Assembly (NCBI RefSeq): GCF_000023845.1
Contig: NC_013170.1
Span: 930,001 to 994,000, forward strand
Reading direction: 5' to 3'
DNA: 64,000 bases
Source of the DNA: Cryptobacterium curtum DSM 15641
GTDB taxonomy: Bacteria > Actinomycetota > Coriobacteriia > Coriobacteriales > Eggerthellaceae
The translations under genes were made by a program, and so were the position numbers. The notes below the pieces were generated by a model. The model was not told where the DNA came from. It was given only the letters and a program-made list of their open reading frames with translations, and made no database searches. Positions 59,105-64,000 of this stretch are shown here, in pieces (position 1 is the first letter of the stretch; each line of letters opens with the position of its first letter).

Positions 59105-60871
59105 CTAGAGCGCAACGATCTCCTTCACGACATGAAGCGCTTCCGTCATCGTGCGGCCACAGGCAAACCCATGCAGTTGATCGGGATAATTGCCACTAAA
59201 TACCGAACCCGAACAATCACCAGCACAGTACAGACCCTTGATGGGGTTTGCATCAGCATCAAGTGCACGGCAATGCTCGTCAATGCGAATACCATCAATC
59301 GTGGTCAACAACGTTCCACCAAGTGTTGCACCATAAAATGGCGCTTGGCGAATGGCAGACAGGCGATATGCTTCCTTGCCGAAATCGGTGTCATCTTGCG
59401 CATCGTAGAGTTCGTTGTAGCGAGCGATGGTTGCGAGAAATGTTTTCTTCGCTTCATCCTTATAGCCAAGCTTATCAGCAAGCTCTTCGAGGGTGTCAGC
59501 CTTTTGTAGGCGCCCGTCAGAAAGATACTTTTCGAAGAAGCCATCTAAATCGTAGCTCCCATCATTCTTCTTAAAGGCCAGCACACCCATACGTGTGCCT
59601 GCCGAGCAACCCAGGGTATGGAAACGCTGAACGTCGTCGCCAAAGTTGCCATCCCACACCGAAACATACACGCCACCGGGCTGTTGTGCTGCGGCATGCG
59701 GTAAATAGTCGTAATCGGCTGATTCGTCGGCGAATCGTTCACCCCGCAGATTCATTTTCAAAAACGGTTGTGTACCCGGATTAAACTGTCCATTACCAGG
59801 AAATACTGGTTTACCAGCTGCAATACTATCTGCAGTATAGCCAGCCTCGGTACCGGGAGCCACCAGCCCGCGATCGAAAATCATCGTAGCGCTCGTGAGA
59901 TCCTTCACGGCTCCAGCACGCACTGCTGCCTGAATACCTTCACCTTCATTGTTTTGGTTATAGCCGAGTGCCGTAACGCTCTTGGCGGTAATGGGAGAAA
60001 GCGCGGTAACCATTTCGGGATTAGCCGCATAGCCGCCCGTCGTCAGTAAAACACCCTTGCGCGCATCAATTTGCACATATCCGTCAGATGTTTCGAACAC
60101 AGCACCCGTAATACCGTCTTTGGCGCTCCCCAGAAGCTTAACGAGCCGATGATTGTACGACACCTCGTGGCCAGCCTGCTGAATATGCTTTTCGAAGAGC
60201 TTATTGCGCTCTTCAATGCCCTTACGGTCGCCGTTGGCATCAGCATAATGATGTTCAAAAGGCGGAGTATAGAACGAAGTCGAACCCATGCCGCCTGGCA
60301 TTTCGTATTCATCGGCAATGACCTGTGCCCCTGATGCCGTCATGATGCCATTGACGAATTCAAACATGTCGGCACTTTCATTGATCCACATGTTGATAAG
60401 CGGCATGCAGCATGTTCCTGACGAATAACGGGCTATTTCACCGCGCAGACGTGCCTTGTCAACCGTAATCCCTTGGCTGGTGAACGGCGGGGTATCAACG
60501 GCGGCAAACCAATGGCGCGTCGCTCCTACTTCGGCACCTTTTTCGCAAATGATAAAGTCAACCCCTTGATCAGATGCATAAGCGGCAGCAGCCATACCAC
60601 CGTTTCCCGCACCAATAATAAGAAGGTCGGTTTCTTTCGTGCTTGCAATGGTTCCGACATCTGGATCGGTACCTGCCCACGCAGGAATTTCATAGACATC
60701 CATGCTCACCTGCGCGCTACCCGCCCCTTTTGACGAAGTGGCAACAGCCTGTTTTTCAGTGACCGATTTCGGTTGGGCACAGCCTGCTAAACCAAGTGCT
60801 GCAAGCGCCCCAGCAGCTGATACACCGCCGAGAAACGCGCGCCGTGAAATCCCTGAATTCATTGCCTCCAT
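59105..60871 (-). CDS. Tat-exported FAD-dependent reductase (fumarate reductase-like)
   Basis: 588 residues. A twin-arginine signal with lipobox (SRRAFLGGVSAAGALAALGL, then AGC) predicts an outward-facing lipoprotein. The FAD-binding domain starts TDLLIIGAGNGGMAAAAYAS and ends GLYCAGDCSGSVFSGNYPDQ. The body is of the FrdA/urocanate-reductase flavoprotein type, lacking any covalent FMN or cytochrome domain. Eggerthellaceae carry many such reductases, each specialised for one electron acceptor, and they are often paired with a membrane LuxR regulator, as here (divergent, 341 bases). The acceptor is unknown. GGGAG precedes ATG 60871. Confidence 0.87.
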   Translation of the reverse strand: MEAMNSGISRRAFLGGVSAAGALAALGLAGCAQPKSVTEKQAVATSSKGAGSAQVSMDVYEIPAWAGTDPDVGTIASTKETDLLIIGAGNGGMAAAAYASDQGVDFIICEKGAEVGATRHWFAAVDTPPFTSQGITVDKARLRGEIARYSSGTCCMPLINMWINESADMFEFVNGIMTASGAQVIADEYEMPGGMGSTSFYTPPFEHHYADANGDRKGIEERNKLFEKHIQQAGHEVSYNHRLVKLLGSAKDGITGAVFETSDGYVQIDARKGVLLTTGGYAANPEMVTALSPITAKSVTALGYNQNNEGEGIQAAVRAGAVKDLTSATMIFDRGLVAPGTEAGYTADSIAAGKPVFPGNGQFNPGTQPFLKMNLRGERFADESADYDYLPHAAAQQPGGVYVSVWDGNFGDDVQRFHTLGCSAGTRMGVLAFKKNDGSYDLDGFFEKYLSDGRLQKADTLEELADKLGYKDEAKKTFLATIARYNELYDAQDDTDFGKEAYRLSAIRQAPFYGATLGGTLLTTIDGIRIDEHCRALDADANPIKGLYCAGDCSGSVFSGNYPDQLHGFACGRTMTEALHVVKEIVAL

Positions 60872-61212
60872 GATATTCTCCCCTCATGTCGTATATCCAA
60901 GAAATCGGATATACACATGGTGTCGCATGCGAGGCCGCCTGGCACCACCCCACCATGATGTTTTGCCCTAAAATCCGCACACCCTACTAGGGTGATTTTG
61001 CTAGTTATACCTGTTAAATGACGTGTATCGGTATGTGTGGCAATCTAACAGCAACAAGTTCAGAAAGAAAGAGAACCATCCGTACCTTCCCCGCCCTCTT
61101 TTTAAGTTGACGGATTATCGCGCGAAAAATTGTCTAACAAGAAAACGTATCGAACAGGAAAAAATCCACTGTCTCTCTTACAATAGCTTTGAGGGAGCCT
61201 AAAGGGGATGAT
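60872..61212. promoter_or_regulatory. Divergent control region of reductase and membrane LuxR
   Basis: Two palindromes stand out. CATGTC-GTATATCC-N8-GGATATAC-ACATG (60885-60919) lies in the reductase leader. CACCCTA-C-TAGGGTG (60980-60994) lies farther upstream and has the size and symmetry of a NarL/LuxR-type site. No gene is visible in the interval. Confidence 0.55.
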
Positions 61213-62739
61213 ATGGCGGTATTGAAACCACAGATACTCAAACAGAATCAGGAAAACCAGCTGTCGCAAGCGCAGCAACCGATTCAACCTGCCATTTTCG
61301 CTGTTGCTCTGGGGGTATTAGCACTTGACGTTGTTGGCACCTGGTTATTAAACGGCTGTATCTTTTCCCGCTTTGCCCTTGTTGCACCATGGCTGCGCGA
61401 AGCAAGCACCCTTGCTTCGGGTCTTGCCATGCTTGTTGCTGCACTCCTCGCCTGGCGCGCTCCCCGTTGGCTTAAGCCGGATGGGGTGCTGCTTGTCTGC
61501 TTGGGTAGTCTTGTATCGTCGACGCTCATTCTTTTCTTGGCAGCCCCAACAGGTGAAATTGTCTTTTGTGCCATCGCCATGCTCTTCAATGCGCTCGCGC
61601 GCGCTGCCTGCAATCTCTTAATTGCCTGCGAGCTCTGCGCACTCAAAAAACCTGCCAGTATCATGACCGTTTGTCTGTGCGGTACCGCACTTGGCAATAT
61701 CTGCTGTGAATTCTTGCCGCTGCCACCAATGGGTGCTGGCATCCTCATACGAGGGCTCTGCATGGTCGTCATTGTCATCGCCTGTTGGCGCCAAGCGCGT
61801 ATCCTGCTTGAATCCATCGCTCAAAGCGAAGCTCCTACCCTGTTGAACATGACAGAACCACAAGCGTTTCTTAAGCCCTTAAACGGCGTTCTCACCTGCT
61901 CGCTATTCTTTGGACTCGCCTTCGGCTTTTCTCTGGCGCTCAATCAATCCGACCGCGTGCCCGCCACCACCATACTGACTGGTATTATCCTGGCAATAGC
62001 CGCGATAGGTTTTGCCTTTTCAACACGCGCGCAGCGCGAAGACGACCTTTTCTCGCTGGCTATTCTGCTGGTTATTGCCGGACTTGCATTCCTTCCTTGG
62101 CTGCAAAATACATCCCCCACTGCCTCTAATGCACTGTTTTCAGCCGGTGGTGAATGTTTTCGCGCCCTTATTTGGACAACGGCTGTCGCCATTGGGCTGC
62201 GTAACCAGCTTGCCCTTATCCCCGTTCTCTCCGCTTCAAGAGCTGCTCATGCCATTGGGGTGGCGCTTGGCGCAATGAGTGGGCATGCTGTTGGCGCTGG
62301 GTTTGCTATCTCACCACAAGAGACACTGGGCTTTATTGGCGCAGCCCTGTTTATCTTCGTCGCGTTTCTTTGGATTGGGTTTCGCTCGTTTAGTTTCAGC
62401 GACACCATCAATGGAGTGCACAGCCTCTCGCATAGTCCTGCTCAACAAGTAGATGGACAATCCGCCAGCGACGATGCCCTTGCGCAGCGCTGTGCTACGA
62501 TTGCCACAGCACATGGACTCACAAAACGCGAAACCGAAATACTTGCCATGATGGCGCAAGGACGTAACGCGCGCTTCATCAAAGATCATTATGTTGTCAG
62601 TGTTAATACGGTAAAAAGCCACATCAAGCATGTGTACTTAAAACTCGATATTCACTCTCAGCAAGAACTGATCGATCTGGTGCGCAGTGGCGAAAGCTCA
62701 ACGTCTTCCTCACACGCGCCTTCCTCACGCAGTATATAA
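61213..62739 (+). CDS. Membrane-integrated LuxR-family regulator
   Basis: 508 residues from ATG 61213 (AAAGGGG five bases upstream). About twelve hydrophobic helices (from AIFAVALGVLALDVVGTWLL to FIGAALFIFVAFLWIGF) form a transporter-like sensor. A linker is followed by a C-terminal LuxR HTH (LTKRETEILAMMAQGRNARF, VSVNTVKSHIKHVYLKLDIH). This architecture is a hallmark of Eggerthellaceae, where it controls adjacent reductase genes in response to an electron acceptor. Here it is divergent from the Tat-exported flavoprotein. The ligand is unknown. Confidence 0.9.
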   Translation: MAVLKPQILKQNQENQLSQAQQPIQPAIFAVALGVLALDVVGTWLLNGCIFSRFALVAPWLREASTLASGLAMLVAALLAWRAPRWLKPDGVLLVCLGSLVSSTLILFLAAPTGEIVFCAIAMLFNALARAACNLLIACELCALKKPASIMTVCLCGTALGNICCEFLPLPPMGAGILIRGLCMVVIVIACWRQARILLESIAQSEAPTLLNMTEPQAFLKPLNGVLTCSLFFGLAFGFSLALNQSDRVPATTILTGIILAIAAIGFAFSTRAQREDDLFSLAILLVIAGLAFLPWLQNTSPTASNALFSAGGECFRALIWTTAVAIGLRNQLALIPVLSASRAAHAIGVALGAMSGHAVGAGFAISPQETLGFIGAALFIFVAFLWIGFRSFSFSDTINGVHSLSHSPAQQVDGQSASDDALAQRCATIATAHGLTKRETEILAMMAQGRNARFIKDHYVVSVNTVKSHIKHVYLKLDIHSQQELIDLVRSGESSTSSSHAPSSRSI

Positions 62740-62759
62740 GTATTGTCGATGGGACTTTA

Positions 62760-63566
62760 TTAGCGCCGCAGCAGGCGACCAAGCGGCGTTGCAGCAGGCG
62801 TACCTTCCGCTCGGGCGCGATTCGTACGCATCGCTTGACGCTCGATTTCCTGTAGGCTGGGCGGTGTCCAAGAAACCGCATCAGCACCAGCATTGATTGT
62901 GCTCATAATGCTTTCAGGCGTGCCACCCCCTGAAGCAATAATGGGCATGTGCGGGTAGGCACGACGCGCTGCTTCAACAACACGCGGTGTCTCGCGACCT
63001 GCCGATATATTAATAATGCGCGCTCCCGCTGCAATCTGCAGTTGCGTGCGAGACGTTAACTCAGACACCGTAAGAACCACCGGAATATCAACGCTGCGTG
63101 CAATATTGCGGATAACAACCGGTTTTGTTGCGATATTGACCGCAACACCACTGGCACCCTGCATTTCGCTTTGAGCAGCCAGCAGTACCGAGCGCACACC
63201 CGTTGTTGTCGCCCCTGCCACACCGGTAACCACCGGGCGTTCCGAAACAGTCAGTAATGCCTGTGTAATAGCTGGCTGGCAGGTAAAGGGGTACACCGCC
63301 AACACAGCATCGGCATCACAGTTGCGGATAACAACCAAATCGGTTGAAAAGACAAACGAACGCACTAAATGGTTGTACAGCTTAATACCCGGTGCTTTAC
63401 GCACTTCACGAGGCAGAGGAAGTTCAGCGCGGCGGAATGCGCCCTCAATCACTTTGGGCTCAGCCTGAATTTCAGTGACATCGGCTAATTCGTCAGAGAT
63501 ATTGCTGTTGTTGAGAACATCGTCCTCACCCGGTTCGTGTACCAAAATATCAGACACCGTATTCAC
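62760..63566 (-). CDS. Predicted TIM-barrel phosphate-binding protein of unknown function
   Basis: 268 residues. I do not recognise a named family. Alternating strands and helices with GARIINISAGRETPRVVE, then PIIASGGGTPESIMSTINAG near the C terminus, look like the phosphate-binding end of a beta/alpha barrel such as those in HisF-like or dehydrogenase enzymes. About 45 acidic N-terminal residues precede it. No membrane segment or signal is seen. The gene converges with the LuxR gene and is divergent from ilvE. Repeats (63592-63643) lie just upstream of its start. Confidence 0.5.
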   Translation of the reverse strand: MNTVSDILVHEPGEDDVLNNSNISDELADVTEIQAEPKVIEGAFRRAELPLPREVRKAPGIKLYNHLVRSFVFSTDLVVIRNCDADAVLAVYPFTCQPAITQALLTVSERPVVTGVAGATTTGVRSVLLAAQSEMQGASGVAVNIATKPVVIRNIARSVDIPVVLTVSELTSRTQLQIAAGARIINISAGRETPRVVEAARRAYPHMPIIASGGGTPESIMSTINAGADAVSWTPPSLQEIERQAMRTNRARAEGTPAATPLGRLLRR

Positions 63567-63591
63567 CCCTCTTTTCGATATATTTCTATTT

Positions 63592-63643
63592 CCCGTATAT
63601 GCCTCACGTATATCTCACGTGTATCTGTACCGCACGTATATAT
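63592..63643. repeat. CACGTATATCT-type repeats in a divergent promoter region
   Basis: Four imperfect copies of CACGTATATCT occupy the 52 bases, about 30 bases upstream of the TIM-barrel-like gene. They lie in the 235-base region shared with ilvE. Confidence 0.6.
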
Positions 63644-63801
63644 GGCGCTTCATTGTAGCCCTTTCGCCCCTGCGTACGACGAACGTATTTCCGATGACGT
63701 GAAGTCGTTATCTTTGCAAAAAATGGCATCAGCAGAAAGCAGGGGCATTCTCTTGTTCTATAGTGCACAAAAAGTAACCGAACGCCAAGGAGCCAACTAA
63801 A

Positions 63802-64000
63802 ATGGAAAAGAAAGATCTGGACTGGGCAAACTTAGGATTTGGCTATCAGCCCTGTGATTACAGTTACGTTTGTAATTACCGCAACGGCGCCTGGGAAGAA
63901 GGTGGTCTTACCAGCGATCACACCGTTACTTTATCCGAATGCGCCGGCATCCTGCACTACTGTCAAGAAATCTTCGAGGGGCTTAAGGCCTACACGACCG
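63802..64000 (+). CDS. ilvE: Branched-chain amino acid aminotransferase, 5' part
   Basis: Only the first 66 codons are inside the window. MEKKDLDWANLGFGYQPCDY and HYCQEIFEGLKAYTT match the N terminus of class IV (fold IV) PLP aminotransferases of the IlvE type, where FEGLKAY is a conserved motif. It would transfer amino groups to and from leucine, isoleucine and valine. AAGGAG precedes the ATG at 63802. The catalytic Lys lies beyond the edge. Confidence 0.9.
   Translation, partial: MEKKDLDWANLGFGYQPCDYSYVCNYRNGAWEEGGLTSDHTVTLSECAGILHYCQEIFEGLKAYTT

Overview
The window looks like chromosomal DNA of an anaerobic actinobacterium of the class Coriobacteriia, most likely Eggerthellaceae of moderate GC content (a Cryptobacterium-like lineage is my guess). 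The reasons are a Tat-exported FAD reductase paired with a membrane-bound LuxR regulator, a group 1 [NiFe]-hydrogenase, pyruvate:ferredoxin-type oxidoreductase genes, several multi-cluster ferredoxins, rubrerythrin and a GlnR-like regulator beside glnA. No rRNA, CRISPR array, phage or transposon was recognised. One tRNA gene is present (tRNA-Thr, anticodon TGT).

Layout. 0-7 kb: dps, an iron-sulfur protein, the ABC-F protein Uup, a TetR regulator, an MscS channel and a MerR regulator whose only plausible start codon is ACG. 7-12 kb: tRNA-Thr, polA and glnA with an orphan OmpR-type GlnR-like regulator. 12.5-15 kb: a methionine ABC importer (metN-metI-metQ). 15.5-25.6 kb: a surface-polymer neighbourhood holding an LCP ligase, a GH25 lysozyme with choline-binding-type repeats, a LicB-like permease, an HTH-LicC-LicA fusion, UDP-galactopyranose mutase, a DegT aminotransferase and a PglC-type phosphoglycosyl transferase. 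25.8-32.3 kb: porB, porA and a porCD fusion, a LysR effector domain without a DNA-binding domain, a phenylacetate-CoA-ligase-like enzyme and a divergent full-length LysR. 32-45 kb: priA, metK, an unassigned ATP-grasp-like protein, DUF1461, gltX, a four-cluster ferredoxin and mfd. 45-53 kb: nth, a glutathione peroxidase, a hydrogenase protease, hyaABC, rubrerythrin and pheA. 53-64 kb: a MutY-like glycosylase without its Fe-S cluster, an Rrf2 regulator, an AAA-like protein with a destroyed P-loop, a HAD phosphatase, an ABC-exporter remnant, an MFS exporter, the FAD reductase with its membrane LuxR, a TIM-barrel-like protein and the start of ilvE.

How the parts fit. The most coherent accessory unit is 15.5-25.6 kb. 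LicB/LicC/LicA would import and activate choline, the aminotransferase and phosphoglycosyl transferase would start an amino-sugar-containing glycan, Glf would supply galactofuranose, LCP would ligate the polymer to the wall, and the lysozyme could bind the finished phosphocholine. No LicD transferase is seen here. A second unit is PaaK, PorABCD and the two LysR-type proteins (ketoacid/acyl-CoA metabolism). A third is hydrogenase plus the FAD reductase (anaerobic respiration).

A recurring non-coding feature is short, imperfect, locus-specific tandem repeats in intergenic DNA. Several of them cross stop codons.
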